Shown here one piece after another: positions 10,375-23,232 of a stretch of 64,000 nt of DNA. The stretch's first letter is position 1, and each line of letters opens with the position of its first letter. The position numbers and the translations under genes are program-made. Source of the stretch: Kuschelorhynchus macadamiae (Eukaryota; Arthropoda; Insecta; Coleoptera; Curculionidae); assembly GCA_030620095.1 (NCBI GenBank), contig JAUTXW010003396.1:62001-126000 (forward strand), read 5' to 3'. The notes under the pieces were generated by a model that worked only from the letters and a program-made list of their open reading frames with translations, did not search any database and was not told the DNA's origin.

Positions 10375-12330
10375 GTTTTCTTCATCTGTTATTGATTACA
10401 TGTGCTCAAACTTTGATACTGGTTCTTTCGTATGCTCAGTGATCAATGCTGGTCTGTCAGATCATGAAGTTATTGTTGCCTCAGTCCCCTTAAAAACTAA
10501 TAGTGTTGTGGTCCTAAATTTAAGTATGACAGGCTATTTAGCAGCAATAATTTTAATCGCGCCCTGCGAATGTGTGAAAATGTTTGTTGTGATTGCATAT
10601 TTGATACATCCTATTATCTAGATTCCTTTCACATGAAGTTAACCCATTTATTTGAAAGTTCATTTCCCAAACAAAAAATTTAATATAAGAATAAGAAGCC
10701 TTGGGTTACTAAAGGACTCAAGGTCTCTGCGGCAAATATGCGCTCTCTACATGTAATAAGAAAACATACTAATAATGAACGTTTTAATGAATATTTTATT
10801 AAATATAGGTCACTGTACCATAAACTTATCAGAAGTACCAAAGACTTATACTACACTTTACGGCTTGAAAGATCTGACGACAAACTGAGGGAAAGGTGGT
10901 CAATTATAAGCAATATACGTGGAAAGGCAAATAAGAGTTCTCATTGCGGTTGTCCGCTGATGAGATAAACACTATTACTGCTCTGTTGCGGGAAGCCTCA
11001 TGGAGATTCTGCTTCCTACCGAGGATCCCTTAACAAAATTAAAAATCCCACCGATTTGGTAGAACTTAAGAAGACATTAAAGGAAATCAAAAATAAAAAT
11101 GCTACAGGTGAAGACAGATTGTCTGCCCAGTTATTCCTAAATCTTCCTGAAGCAGCACTAAATGTATTAGTTTTGGCCATTAACAAGTCATGGGAGACTG
11201 GCGAATTTCCTCCTTGTCTGAAACCAGCTAAGGTTATCCCTCTTTCAAGGGTGATGACGCTAACCAGCCGTCGAATTACCGACCCATATTCCTACTTTCG
11301 ACACTCGTACTAATGATGCTATGTTTGCATTGTTGGAGGGAGTGTATAGAAATTTCAAGGAAGGGGAGGTTGCAGCGGCAGTGTTTTGTGACTTATCGAA
11401 AGTTTTTGATTGCGTGAGTTATGATATACTGCTGCGTAAGCTTCAATGCTATGGTTTTAGGGGTTGTGCTCTAGAGTGGCTCGAATCATACTTGAAGGAG
11501 TCAAAGAGTATTTGTGGGTGCCACATCTTCGAAGAGTCGTATAAATGAATGAATTGTGCCACAGTACTTGGACCAGTACTATTTCTTCTATACCTAAATG
11601 ATTTTTCAACTATCGATATTAAAGGTAAATTTACATTATTTGTCGATGATACCACCATATTGTGGCACTCCAGAAATGTTGATGCATTGGCTAATATCAT
11701 TGACTCAGATTTAATAAAGATAAAAAAATGGTTTGATTCGAATCTGCCGTTATTGAATCTTAGTAAAACTAATGTAAATGGTTTTAAATGTGATGTGGAT
11801 GGTTTGGTTATTGGTGATTCCCTACTGGAAAAGTCTTCTAACACAAAGTTTCTTGGTCTGGTAATAGATAACAGACTACATTTTGAAAATCATATCGTGC
11901 AATTAAGTAAAAAATTAGCTTCTGGTTGTTATGCGGTTAAGGTTTTTATAAATGAGCTTAGAACTAACATAGGGAAAACAGTCTATTATGCCCTCATAGA
12001 ATTAAGATATGCCATTGCGTTTTGGGGTGTGTCTAATCGGAACCTATTAAATCTTATATTTGTCGTACAAAAGCGAGCGATAAGATTCCTTTGTAAAGCT
12101 AAACCTAGGAATTGTTGCAGACCATTATTTGTACAAAAAAAAATTCTAACTTTGTTTTCACTGTTTATACTCGAAACCGTTAGTCTAATTTTTAAATATC
12201 GTCATAAGTTTGCGGTTACAAACTACCAATATCACACTCGCCAATGGCATAACTTACCAGTTCCAATTCCACCAAGCACTCTTACAAAAAATCGGTTATT
12301 TATGATGGCCTAAAGATTTTTAATCTGTTT
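10375..12330 (+). pseudogene. Degraded non-LTR retrotransposon (endonuclease end, RT, C-terminus)
   Basis: Successive frames give the end of an endonuclease (INAGLSDHEVIVASVPL, about 10440), a linker (KPWVTKGLKVSA, HKLIRSTKDLYY), then RT blocks: KNKNATGEDRLSAQLFL (11090), VFCDLSKVFDCVSYDILL (11380), TVLGPVLFLLYLNDF (11565), FVDDTTILW in place of YADD or FADD (11640), and KFLGLVIDNRLHF to QKRAIRFLCKA (12080). Frameshifts and stops break it at about 10620, 10970, 11310 and 11548, and part of the fingers is missing between 11290 and 11321. It is the same family as the copies at 1-945 and 30366-32510, and older by its damage. Confidence 0.8.
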
Positions 12331-12509
12331 TTATTGTATATGTATATAAATAAATAAATAAAAAGAAAAAATATATAAACAAATAAAAAAATTATGTAAA
12401 AATGAATATGAATATAAAACTCAGATCAAAAACAAAATAAAATGAAATAAAACAAAACAAGATAACAATGCAGGCACTCAACCCGGTAACCAAAACCAAC
12501 AGCCAGACA
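12331..12509. repeat. Low-complexity A-rich spacer
   Basis: AAATAAATAAATA-type and AAAACAAAA-type low-complexity sequence, perhaps the 3' tail of the preceding non-LTR copy. No coding signal. Confidence 0.5.
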
Positions 12510-12750
12510 AGGAGACATAGGGAAAAATCGAAGAAATTGTCCATATTGCTCAAAGAGACCTAGTTTTAATAACAAACATAGAAAAAGACTCCAAGTCTCG
12601 GTCTCATTAAATTATAATTTTACAATTCACAACAAACATGACACGTGTTTCGCCCTTTCGAGCATCATCAGACAAATAGAATAAAACACACTAAAGCACA
12701 ACAAAACAAACAACTACTTATACATATTTGATGGACATTAAAACAAATTA
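12510..12750 (-). mobile_element. Penelope-like element family 2, terminal fragment
   Basis: Nearly identical on the minus strand to the 3' end of the Penelope-like element at 42451-43860: the GAAGAAATTGTCCATATTGC block (+ strand), the GACTCCAAGTCTCGGTCTC block, the hammerhead-like core and the block ending in ATATTTGATGGACATTAAAA. About 75 bases just upstream of the hammerhead core are deleted relative to the other copies. It abuts the truncated C-terminus of the non-LTR element that follows. Confidence 0.7.
12630..12675 (-). ncRNA. Hammerhead-ribozyme-like core (PLE family 2)
   Basis: On the minus strand: CTGATGA (12671-12665), a GCTC/GGGC stem II capped by GAAA, the conserved GAAA, a very short stem III and the cleavage triplet GTC. 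These are the invariant core elements of type I hammerhead ribozymes, known from Penelope-like elements. Stem I pairing is not obvious. Call by motif only. Confidence 0.5.
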
Positions 12751-12754
12751 AGGC

Positions 12755-14860
12755 ACCATCTTCTTTGAACATAAGGTATCTAAAGAATCTCCTCTGAACG
12801 GCCTCAACGGAAATTTTATGGCAATTATATATAGGATACCACACGATGGAACCGTAGTCCAACTTGGATCTGACGAAAGAGTAATAGAGCAGCCTAAGAG
12901 CCAGTGAACTGTTAAAATGCTTACAAGTCCTGATAACAAACCCCAATATTCTGGAAGCACTAGATACCATCTGTTCAATGTGAGGAACAAATGTGAGTCT
13001 ATCATCAAATACGATTCCGAGGTCTCTCACGGTTGTGGATCTGGACAGAACACTGTCGTTTATAGAGTAATTGAAGATAAGTGGTGACTTGATTCTATGG
13101 TAGGACACGACGTGACATTTGGCAACATTTAGACTGAGCCGATTAGATGAACACCAATCATTAACTATATCAATATTTGACTGCAGTAGAAGGCAATCAT
13201 TGAAAGTGTCAATGCGATGAAAGATTTTTAGATCATCGGCATAGGCGAGTTTGGAGCAATTTAACACTCGAATCAGATCCTCCACGAATATATTAAACAG
13301 GAGCGGTCCAAGGTTAGAACCCTGCGGAACACCAGATGTCAGTATAAATGACTCAGACCGAAAACCGTCAATCTCGACAAACTGCCTTCGATTACATAGG
13401 TATGATTGTAAGAGTGTAGTGAGGCCTCTAAAAAAGCCGAAGAGATTGCGCGCTTTTTGTAGCAGCTTGTGGTGATCAATCTGGTCGAACGCCTTGCTGA
13501 AATCTGTATAGATAACATCGACCTGACCTCTGCAGTTAAGAGCGACGCAGACATTATGTGAGAAAGAGCACAAATTAGAGATGCATGATCTCTTTGACAT
13601 GAATCTGTGTTGCTCGGGGGAAATATTGGTTCTGATACTGGAAAAAATGGACTTATGTAAGATCATCTCAAATACATTGGAAAAGTTGCAGAGAATAGAA
13701 ATGGGCCGATAATTTTCGATTAAGGTAGAATCACCTTTTTTAAGGACAGGGCAAACCCGAGCAACCTTCCAGGCATCAGGAAAGACGCCAGACCTTAGTA
13801 TGAGATTAAATATATGGCATAGTGGATTACATAACGCTAGTGAACAGTCCCTCACAATGAAGCTGGGAATCCTGTCAGGGCCAGAAGTGATCCTGTTCTT
13901 GAGTTTTTTACTCATTTCGATTACATCATCGGTAGTAATTGTCGGGAGTCAGAATGTGCTATCATAGGAATGTCTTCAATGGGCTGTGGAGATGTTTTAT
14001 AAACAGTCTGGAAAAACGCAACGAGGGCTGAAACAACACTGTCCGGACCAGAGTGAGTAGTGTCATTGGAGTCGGTCACAGCAGCTGGAATGCGAGAAGC
14101 GCATTTTTTTCCTTGTATAAAGGACCAGAAGTTGGAGGGATCAGAGGTTATGTTGAATTCAGCGCGGTGAATGAAATCTCTATAGGCTATGTCAGACTTC
14201 AACCTAATTGATTTACGCAGTGTCCGATAGCTGGCCAGGTAGATGGCGGACCTTCGACCCTTGAACCTACGATAGACCTTCTCCTTCTCGAACACCATAT
14301 CGATAATTTCTTTCGTAAACCAGGGAGGAAACCTCCTACGTCTACGCACTTTTAATGGTGTACATGCTGCAAAAATATCATTTAGAATGGCATGGAAGTT
14401 TTGACAGGAGCTGTCAACGTCGGAGCCATTAAGAACTGGAGACCAGTCGGTGCCAAGCATTAACTCGTACTTTGCAGGAAAATCAGCCTTTCTGAAATTA
14501 AATTGTGGAGGCTTGTTCCCGTTCACGGGAAAGCTGGGAACATGTGGGAGAGCACCTTGGAAGCGGATGATAAGGGTCCTCATCAATAATAGGCACATCA
14601 TTCCTCGACACAGACTTCAAAGTCAGTGAATACCAGATCTAAACAGCGATCACTGATGTTAGGTATAGTGTTGATTTGCCTTAGATTAAGAAAATCGCTA
14701 AAAGTAGACAAGGATCTATGCTTGGTATTGGGAGGAAGGTCGGAGGTATATGATGGAATGTTAAAATCACCAAGGAGTAAGATATTTTTGCCCCTAATCA
14801 TATCCACTAATGAAAGTGTTTCCAAAAAGCTGTCTACTTGGTTGTCGGTAGCTGAGGGCT
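12755..14860 (-). pseudogene. Non-LTR retrotransposon ORF2, 5'-truncated
   Basis: Minus strand, three consecutive frames. 14825-14598 carries the endonuclease end (ILLLGDFNIPSY, RCLDLVFTDFEV). 14601-13921 is the linker (RRFPPWFTKEIIDM). 13915-12755 is the reverse transcriptase: SGPDRIPSFIVRDC, ENYRPISILCN, VDVIYTDFSKAFDQIDHHKL, SGVPQGSNLGPLLFNIF, the catalytic KLAYADDLKIF and KLDYGSIVWYP. The RT segment is fully open. Breaks are a frame change near 14600 and a stop near 13918. The C-terminus is cut at about 12755 where Penelope-derived sequence begins. It is a different family from the 1-945 element. Confidence 0.83.
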
Positions 14861-14937
14861 AAAGACATAAAATACAAAATAACTATGTATGTTACATACA
14901 TACACATGTACTATGTATATGTGTATGTATGTGTATT

Positions 14938-14986
<49 letters not shown>

Positions 14987-14998
14987 TTCTATATATAT
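14938..14998. repeat. (TA)n microsatellite
   Basis: TA tract with a few TTTATA interruptions, at the upstream edge of a retroelement 3' tail. Confidence 0.9.
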
Positions 14999-14999
14999 A

Positions 15000-15215
15000 T
15001 TTCTTTATTGTTAGTGCATCTCAGATGTTTTTTTTGTTTGTTGTTATAGCGTTACATTAACTGTTTTCATTTATTTAGTAACTGTGTTTTTCATCCATAT
15101 TTATATAAAACATGTTATTATTATTTTGTATCGTTAGGTTAATTTAAAGCTTTGTCAATATGAATTTTATGTGCTCTTGTGATAATAAAGCATATTTTGA
15201 CTTTGACTCTGACTT
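15000..15215 (+). mobile_element. Non-LTR 3' UTR and tail fragment
   Basis: A short UTR with AATAAAGCATA and a terminal TTTGAC/TTTGACT repeat, the layout of a target-primed retroelement 3' end like the one at 900-945. No coding sequence remains. Confidence 0.5.
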
Positions 15216-16143
15216 GATAAGATAGCTTTTTTTTGTAATTAACATGACATCACAGAAACTTGTGAATAGATAATTACATAATACTATATATTAATAAACT
15301 CATAGAGAATTGTTTTTGTTAAGTAGAGTATTATTAGTATTAATTGAAAACATTTGCAAAACAGAGTTCAGTTACTTTTTTCTTAAAGCACACCTGACAG
15401 AAGTCATGGAGGCTACAAACACGTCTACATGCAAACTGTTGGCAAGAGTCATTATCCTATTAATAGAGTTTTGTAGGCCATAAAGAGTTCTGTGCTTTTC
15501 AGGCATAAGCTTGCTTACAACCTCAAGCTTCTACTTGGAACATGTATGTTTATATATGACAATACTTCAGGACGTTCAATCTGATTTGACAGTAATTTAA
15601 AATAAGTAACCAAGTACAAAAAGGTGTTGGATTTGAGTATAGTCTATGGACTCTGCAAAGAGCTACAATATTGCAAAAGTCAACAATTAATAACTTCTCC
15701 AAAAGTCTTCTCACTTTTAAAAATAGAATCAGAAAGGATTGTTTTTTTAATATCCTCTTATTAATCTTTTACATTGTTGATCTTGTATTTTATGTGTTTC
15801 TGTTTCTCCTATTTTCTTTTCTGTTTTTCTTTCCTTTGGTTTCTTTGGTCTTTTTTTCCAGTCATTATCTTTCTGATTTAATCTATTCTAGAGATCTAAC
15901 ACAAATCAAATAGGAATACACTGCCTCTTATAGCAGGATTTCAATTTCCTCTGTTGTAAATGTTGGAAACCTGGTACATTTATAATTAGCGAGAAGAGAT
16001 ACATTTAAGGAAACATTATTATACAGAGTGTTTTATTTAAAATAGCATTTTTTTTTCTTTCCAGTTGTCATTTATTTAGTTTTTTAGAAAATTCTAGTAT
16101 TTCAGATTAAAAAAAAATCTTATATTTTTATATATATTTTCAG
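15216..16143. other. VPS35L intron 1, unassigned part
   Basis: AT-rich. A minus-strand stretch near 15390-15520 reads EKHRTLYGLQNSINRIMTLA, which I do not recognise with confidence. A short hydrophobic + strand frame at 15671-15913 is T-rich and looks fortuitous. The segment ends in the acceptor of exon B. Confidence 0.4.
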
Positions 16144-16313
16144 ATATTTAGTAGAAGTGTAAAAGGAGAACTTCATAACCAGAAAATGGCATTATCCACA
16201 TACATGACCCTCTATACCCCTGCTTTGGATTTTATAATGGAAACAGTTGTATGTTATTCTCCAGATAGTGTCCTATCAGATTTATTGGCAAAATGTAAGC
16301 GCTATAGTAACAG
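16144..16313 (+). CDS. VPS35L: VPS35L exon B
   Basis: Acceptor TTTTCAG ends at 16143 and donor GTATGT starts at 16314. It starts in phase 0 and encodes 56 codons plus two bases (AG), including YMTLYTPALDFIMETVV and SVLSDLLAKCKRYSN. This matches the VPS35L solenoid segment that directly follows exon A. The split codon AG + C is completed by exon C as serine, so splicing across the 10.9-kb intron 2 keeps frame. Confidence 0.93.
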
Positions 16314-16379
16314 GTATGTTATAAAAGATCTTATGAAGTAGTTGTTCTTGAGAGTATAAAGTGTCTTTTATGAACAATC

Positions 16380-17170
16380 TGATTGGTCATTTTTATTATC
16401 AGAATCTGACATTAACAAAGTGGTTCAACTCTTCTATGAGATATTATTTGAGGGTATTGATAGATATGTTCCCAAAAGGGTTGTCTCTGATTGTAAATAT
16501 CCAAAATAGTTTGACCTTCCCTTAAGAAAACTTATTGGGGAAAAGAATCGTCTTTACAAAAAATACAAAAGTTGATTATTTAGCCTATTCTAATTTACGA
16601 CGAGAGGTTAAACTTCGAACCGATATGTGTTACCTTTCATATATCACACAAGCCGAACTACTTATCCCTAAACACATCAAATACTTTTGGTGATTTGTTC
16701 GAAATTTAAGAAGATACTCTAGCTTGCCCAACATCACGAGCTATGAAGGTGAAGAAATCAGTGGTTCAGACAGTATTGCTAATGCTTTTGCTGCTCACTT
16801 TCAGTCGTGCTACTCCAACCACCAAAACATAGATCTTGGTGGGATGGAGCGCATAAGTTCTTCGGGTATATCACTGTTTTCACATCATTTTACAGAAGCA
16901 GAGATCTGTAACTAAATAAAGACTCTCGATTTATCTAAAAGGGCTGGTCCAGATGGTGTCCCTAATATTTTTTTGGAGAGATGCAATCAATCATTGTCCA
17001 AGCCGCTTTGTAAAATTTTTCAAAAGTTTCTACCCTGATTCCAATATTTAAATCGGGTGATAGATGCGACGTAAAAAACTACAGGGGTATTTCTTTACTT
17101 TCCCACATACCAAAGTTGTTCGAGGCTATTTATAAACAGTTCAATAGTTCTAATGAATTCTCAAAGTCTT
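16380..17170 (+). pseudogene. Non-LTR retrotransposon fragment (linker and RT start)
   Basis: Broken + strand frames give LRREVKLRTDMCYLSYITQA (about 16595), SIANAFAAHFQSCYSNH (16770), LDLSKRAGPDGVPNIFL (16930) and IPIFKSGDRCDVKNYRGISL (17040), the linker and first RT motifs. Several stops and frame changes; no palm. It lies 60 bases after exon B. Confidence 0.7.
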
Positions 17171-17679
17171 TTGTCAAGATTTGATGAAATATATAACTTC
17201 ATATTTCAAGTGTAATCCCTTCATAATTTGCCTAACAGAAACAAGACTGACAGAAGACATTGAGGATTTTGAAATTGACATTACAGGGTACCAAATTATA
17301 AGGGTTGATAGTGAGAATAGACACACAGGTGGCGTTGTAATTTATATAAAAGATTGTATTACCATTTTAAATGTTGACAGATTTCAGTTTCAAAAAAATT
17401 ATTGGTTTGTTGTAATAAAAGTAGCTCACATGGGACAATATTACATTTTGGGAAATTTGTATCACTCTCCCAGTGCCAGTGCCTCTGATTTTTTGAATTT
17501 TTTTGAACAATGGTGTGAAAGTCTGCTTGATTGTAGTTACCCTATTATAATAATGGGTGATTTTAACATTAACTGGTTGGCACAAACTACATAGTCAAAT
17601 AATCTAAAAGAAATTGTAAATGATACAGGTTTACACCAACTGGTTGAGACAGTAACACATCCTAATGACCAGGGTGGAA

Positions 17680-20514
17680 CAGTGGCGGCTCGTGAGTATA
17701 TTGAAGGGTGAGGCTACATGAGGTTAATTTTGTTTAAATGTGAATAAATTTCCACGTCACCCATGAGGTATTATTCTGCGACGCGTTGACCTTTTTTTTT
17801 ACCCACAATAGCCCTACTAAACCATTAAAAACTAAAAAATAAACTCTAAAAAAATTAAATAAAAAGTAAACAAAACAAGTAAAATATGTACACCTATCAC
17901 TAAAATATAGCGGTTATTGCGATAATAAAAACATAATTTAGTTTATTAAAACTTAAAATAAATAGTTGTATGAAATAAGATAAAAAAACTACTTTTTGTA
18001 CATTAAATCTATACGTCTGTCTTTTAAGGTTGCAAATTTATCTATAATTTGGTCGTAAAAGTTTTGGTCTTCACTAAGTTCTGACAGTAATTCCTGCTCT
18101 ATTGACATCATTGCTAAACCCGAAAGCCGTTCTTGTGTCATTGTGTTTCTTAGGTAGGTTTTGATCCGTTTAAGACATGAAAAATTTCGTTCGGCCGATA
18201 CACTTGTTGCGGGAATAGTTAAAACTAAATTAAAAAGCTTATATGCTTCCGCAAAAATTGCTTTAAAATCTTTAAATAACAAAGCTAGACTTTTTTCGAC
18301 ATCTAAATTTGAAAATTGTTCATCCCTATACAATACAGAAAGCTCATTCTTTAATCTATCTCTGTCAAAAATGTTTGGATAATTTTTTAATAAATTATTT
18401 AATAAGTCGTCTGGAAAGCATTTAACATATTCCGAATATTTTGTGCATTCGACTAAAGCAAAGAAATTTAAATTATTGTAATATTTGTAATATTTGAAAC
18501 AGTACATCAGTCCAACTAAAAATTTGTTTATAAATATGCGTTAAAAGGCAAAATTCGAAATAATTAAAATGCTTTAGAAATCCTTTTGCACCATTAATAG
18601 ATTCTGTTCCAGAACTTAAGTCATTAATAATAGTTTCAAATACTATAATTAAATTGTCCCATTCATTAGCCACTAAGTTTAAAATTTTAGACCGTGTATA
18701 CCATCGCGTTTCTACAGCTCGCGGAATTCTTTTACCTGCTATCTGATTAAGCACAAAAGACTGTTTTGGTGATTCGTGGAAATAATTTGGTATTCCTAAT
18801 AAAGTGGCAAAAAATATACGACTTTGGGTAATCAATTTTGTTCCCTGTTGTAAAACTAGATTTAATCTGTGGGCGCAACAATGAGTAAACATAGCTAAAG
18901 GAGCAATAGATCTAACTTTTGTTTGAAGCCCTTATTTCACCTGCCATAACACTAGCCCCATCGTAACACTGCGCGACCAATTTATTTTTAAAGTCATAAG
19001 GCTCTAAGCTGTTTTGTATTAAATGAAAAAGGCTCTCTGCTGTTCTATTATCGCTAACGTCAAAAAATCTTTCTTTTAAGATCCGTTGGTCACATACCTA
19101 ACTGTTATCGAACACTGTGATTTTTCTGTTATATCAGTACTATCATCCGCAATTACGCCAAAAAAACAGCAATCGGTGTCATTGATTTCTTTTTTTATAA
19201 ATTCTTGAATATAGTCATGTATGCAACCAATTAGTTCATTATGTATAGTCTCAGATTGTCCCGTAAAAATATTACTAAATTTAGCACAATGTTCAGTAAG
19301 TTCGGCATTTCTTTTTATTAAGCATGCAAATATTTCCTTAAAATTGCCACAGTTAAAAGAATCTGTTGTTTCATTATGACCTCGAAATGCCAAGTCCTAT
19401 TTACCCAAAGTAATAGTAACATCAATTAAATAATTTAATAATAAACGGTTTTTTCGAACATTTTCATTATAAACAATTTTATTAAGACTTGCATTTTCTT
19501 GTAGTGCTACCGAATTTTTAATATGCTCTCTTGAACTTTCATGCGATTTTACTGCTCGTGAAAAATTTTTTAAATCCGAATATCCGCCCCCTGAACTCCA
19601 ATTATTTTTGACGCAACCTAATAAAATACAAGGCCAACAATATAAGCTTTCTTTATAAATACTTCCGCATAGCCACCTATAAGTTTCGTACCAAGATATT
19701 TGAAAAGTTCTTGAATATTTTTTACCTTGCCTCTTATCGTTAAATATTGCTAAAATTTTCGGCGTCGCGCGTCGGACGGCTACCTAATATCTGTTTCTTT
19801 TCAGTTTCGCTTCTTCTTAAAAAAGGCGTTTAATTATGAATGAAGCAATAATGTCGTGAATAGGATTGATTTCAAAAGCAAAAAGCAAATACAAAAAATG
19901 GAACGGTCCAACTTACCAAATCAAAACAAAACAAAAACTTACTCACGCGTATTTATTCACCTTAAAAGACAGAACGCCCTCAATCAGCGATTATCGCAAT
20001 CTATTTCCTATTTCTTCCTCAGCCGCACGCACCACGTAAAAAGAAGCCGTTGGAATATTTCGCTAGTCATGTGATTTAAATAACCAATAAAAGCATATCC
20101 AAGCTACAGATTTATCGCCTCAAGAATGCAATAGAAAACGCGTGCATCGGCAATCGCCATCCCGCTCTGTCGTAATCAGGTGACTCGCCGGCATCGGCAC
20201 CGGCCGTTGATAAATAGGTCAGAAGTCGAAACTTTCCAAGCTAAAATTATTTCGCCTCATTCGAGAGCACTTTCTTTAGGAATGGGTTTGCACGGATTGC
20301 ACGGTCGGTTTTTTGATGTGGTCAGAATTTATTTTCTAAAATATTTATTATGGGATTATATTTTGTTTTTTTTTTAATATTATTATGTTGTAAAACTGTT
20401 AAAAAGTATATTTCTAATTGGTAATAGATAAAAAGTTATATAAAAAAATTCTCTTTTCCTTTATTTTGGGGGTGAGGCGCGGCCTCAGAGGCCTACCCTG
20501 ACGAGCCGCCACTG
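17680..20514 (-). mobile_element. hAT DNA transposon (hAT1) with 8-bp target duplication
   Basis: The ends are CAGTGGCGGCTCGT at 17680 and its complement ACGAGCCGCCACTG ending at 20514, so the TIR is about 14 bases. Both flanks carry the direct repeat GGGTGGAA (17672-17679 and 20515-20522), the 8-bp duplication typical of hAT. The element (2835 bp) encodes a minus-strand transposase and interrupts the endonuclease domain of a non-LTR element. The subterminal sequence is GC-richer than its surroundings. Confidence 0.93.
17989..19790 (-). pseudogene. hAT transposase, ZMYM1-like type
   Basis: Minus strand. The N-terminal region holds a TTF-type zinc-finger block (YCWPCILLGC, FSRAVKSHESSREHI, about 19740-19530). 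Next come AFRGHNETTDSFN, GVIADDSTDITEKSQ (RNase H first acidic motif) and VAQCYDGASVMAGE (about 18990), then HCCAHRLNLVLQQG, IPRAVETRWYTR, and the C-terminal dimerisation block LTIPATSVSAERNFSCLK ending with RRIDLMYKK and stop at 17989. One in-frame stop lies at about 19394, with frame changes near 19075, 18930 and 18480. All catalytic blocks are recognisable; as read it is inactive. Confidence 0.85.
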
Positions 20515-23232
20515 GGGTGGAAGCGTAATTGATTTAGTTTTGACTAACAAATTTAATCTTTTGGAATGTAAGGTGTTGGAAACCCCTCAAATAAGTGATC
20601 ATTTTATTGTAAGTATAAATATTCAGATAAAAAGGGTTAGGAAGGATAATTTAACTATTCAAACAAGAGGTAGGATAGACTATGATGTGTTAAATAATAG
20701 ATTATCACAGATAAAATAGGACTTTATAATAATATTAAAGGTGCGTTAGAAGATATAGCTCCACGACTTGAAAAAGTAATAAAACCAAAGTTTTATTACT
20801 TTTTCAAACCAAAATGGTGTAATGACAGAGTTGAAAAAGCAATTGAGGATAGGGACAATAGTTATAAAAAATTAAAAATATATAAATCGGCAAATAATAG
20901 ATTGAATTACAAACAATGTAGAAATAAGGTGGTGTCAGTTATCAGAGAGGAAAGAAAAAAATATTATCAAAACAAAATAGATTTATCAAAAAATAATGCT
21001 AAGCAAATGTGGCAAACATTAATCCAATTAATTTCTGCAACTAATAAAAAAACTATTACTAATCTGGAAATCAACAATAGCGTTTTGATTAATTCAAAAG
21101 AAATTGCAGATAATTTGAATAGTTATTTTGTGGAAAGTATTAATAATATAATACATGATATTGACAAAACGAATATAGGACCAGAAACGACACCAAGTGT
21201 AAATAATTCCAGTCTGCAAGACCATTTTGATTCATTTTGCTTAATTGATAACATAGAGCTAAGGGAAACTGTATTTTTATTGCCCAACAAAGGAAGTCCA
21301 GATGAACTAACACCTTAATTTTTTAAAAATATCTACAGTAATATAGAAAGGCCACTTATGAACATCATAAATACTTCTTTAGAAACAGGACAGATTCCAT
21401 CCTTATTGAAGTTATCTACAGTAATCCCAATTCCAAAAATAAAAGGTACTATTAAGGCTGATCATTTCGGACCCATTAATATGCTGGTTACAATTGAGAA
21501 AATTTTAGAAAAAATTGTATATAAACAATTAATGAAATTTATTACTGCAAATAATATTCTGATGGTAAATCATTCTGGTTTTTGAAAGAATCACTGCTGT
21601 GAAACGGCTATTCAGAATGTTCTTTATGAATGGAAGAATCTCTTGGATGATAATTATGCAAAAGGAGCAGTGTTCCTTGATTTACAACGGGCCTTTGAAA
21701 CTATAGATAGGGATATACTGGTAAATTGAAGGGAATTGGTATAAGTAATACTGCCCTTGATTGGTTTGTAGATTATTTGAAGAATAGAAAGCAGGTTACC
21801 AAAATTAGTAACAAAATTTCCACAGAAGTGTTTAACAATAATGGTGATAATTTAGAAGTAGTAGAAAATATTAAATATCTTGGTTTTATTATTGATAAAC
21901 ATCTCAGTTTTAAAGAACACATATTGTATATAATTGGAAAGATAACCAAAAACGTTAATTTTTTGTCACGAGTTTCACCATATCTTTAACAGTCTTTAAC
22001 ACATTAATCCTTCTACATTTGGTCTTTAGCTCCTCAATACTCTATTTTGCTAACAAAAATGAGCTAAACAGCATGCAAAAACTTCAAAACAGATGTAAAC
22101 ATCTATAAGAAATATGCTAACGGCATTAGATTGGCTCTCTATAGAATCATTTTTGAAATATCAAGTACTAATCCTTATTTATAAAATTAAAAATGGACTA
22201 ACTCCCAACTATCTGACAGAAAAACTTGTCACGAACGAGTCTATACATACCTATCCAACAAGAAATAACAAAAATTTTTATGTGTATACAAAAAATAAGA
22301 GGAGTACTGAGAAAGCACTTAACCATAGAGGTTTGATTGAATTTAACGCTTTGCCACAGATAATTAAAGATAGTCCAAAATTGGATTTATTTAAAAAACT
22401 CTTTAAAAGACATCTAATGGAAGAGTGATACATACTATATTCTAATAAATAATTGTACATAAAGTTATTTGTAAAAATTTTATTTTATTGATATATTTGA
22501 GTGTTTGTTTTCATTAAGATAACTTTTATTATACTTTTTATGTATTAGCTAAATGCTAAATAAAGGAATTATTATTATTGTCACCGATGAAATGTTTGAA
22601 TCGCTGAAACATATTTCGGGGGAGCAACATGGTTTCTATCCTGGTCGCTCAACGACTACCAATCTAGCGGTATTTCAAAATTACCTAATAACATCAGTTG
22701 AAACCGGCCAACAAATTGATGTCGTTTACACTGACATATCCAAGGCGTTTGACAGTGTCTGTCATGAGCTTCTTCTAGCAAAATTGCAACAGATTGGCCT
22801 TTCTGGAAGCTATATTGAGTGGATTAAGTCGTATTTGTTTAATCAACGTCAACAGGTCAACGTACGTTTTCCAATGAGATTGTTGTAACATCAGGGGTCC
22901 CACAGGGATCGCATATCGGCCCAGTTCTCTTTTTAGTCTATAAATGACATTGTATGTTATTTTAAAGTGTCGAAATGCCTTTTATATGCGGATGACTTAA
23001 AATTATTTTCCCCTGTTTCCCTTGACTCCAATCAACTGCAGTCTGACATTGACAAATGGTGTTACACCAATTACCTGCATCTTAACATTACTAAATGTAA
23101 AGTTGTCCGATTTTTTAAATGCAATAATCTCATTCTTTCCACGTACTATATAAACAACATAAGTCTCGAAGTTGTTACATCTTTTAACGATTTGGATCTC
23201 ATTTTCCATGAAAGCCTCACATTCAATCTGTA

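Larger units (their letters stand above)
17175..22580 (+). mobile_element. Non-LTR retrotransposon split by a hAT insertion
   Basis: The + strand endonuclease begins at 17181 (ICLTETRLTEDIEDFEI, HTGGVVIYIKD, IIIMGDFNINW) and is cut at 17679. After the hAT element it resumes at 20523 (SVIDLVLTNKFNLLE, ISDHFIVSINIQI), continues through the linker (RNKVVSVIREERKKYY), RT motifs (STVIPIPKIKG, GAVFLDLQRAFETIDRDIL) and the C-terminal part (NIKYLGFIIDKHLSF, HTYPTRNNKNFYV, stop at 22428). The palm segment with the catalytic DD is deleted near 21820, and there are stops at about 20717, 21318, 21585 and 21729. The 3' end is a short (ATT)n tail at 22565-22580. Confidence 0.8.

Noticed and set aside
15671..15913. 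80-codon hydrophobic frame in intron 1
   Set aside because: T-rich low complexity, Phe/Leu run without family resemblance or a promoter; likely fortuitous.
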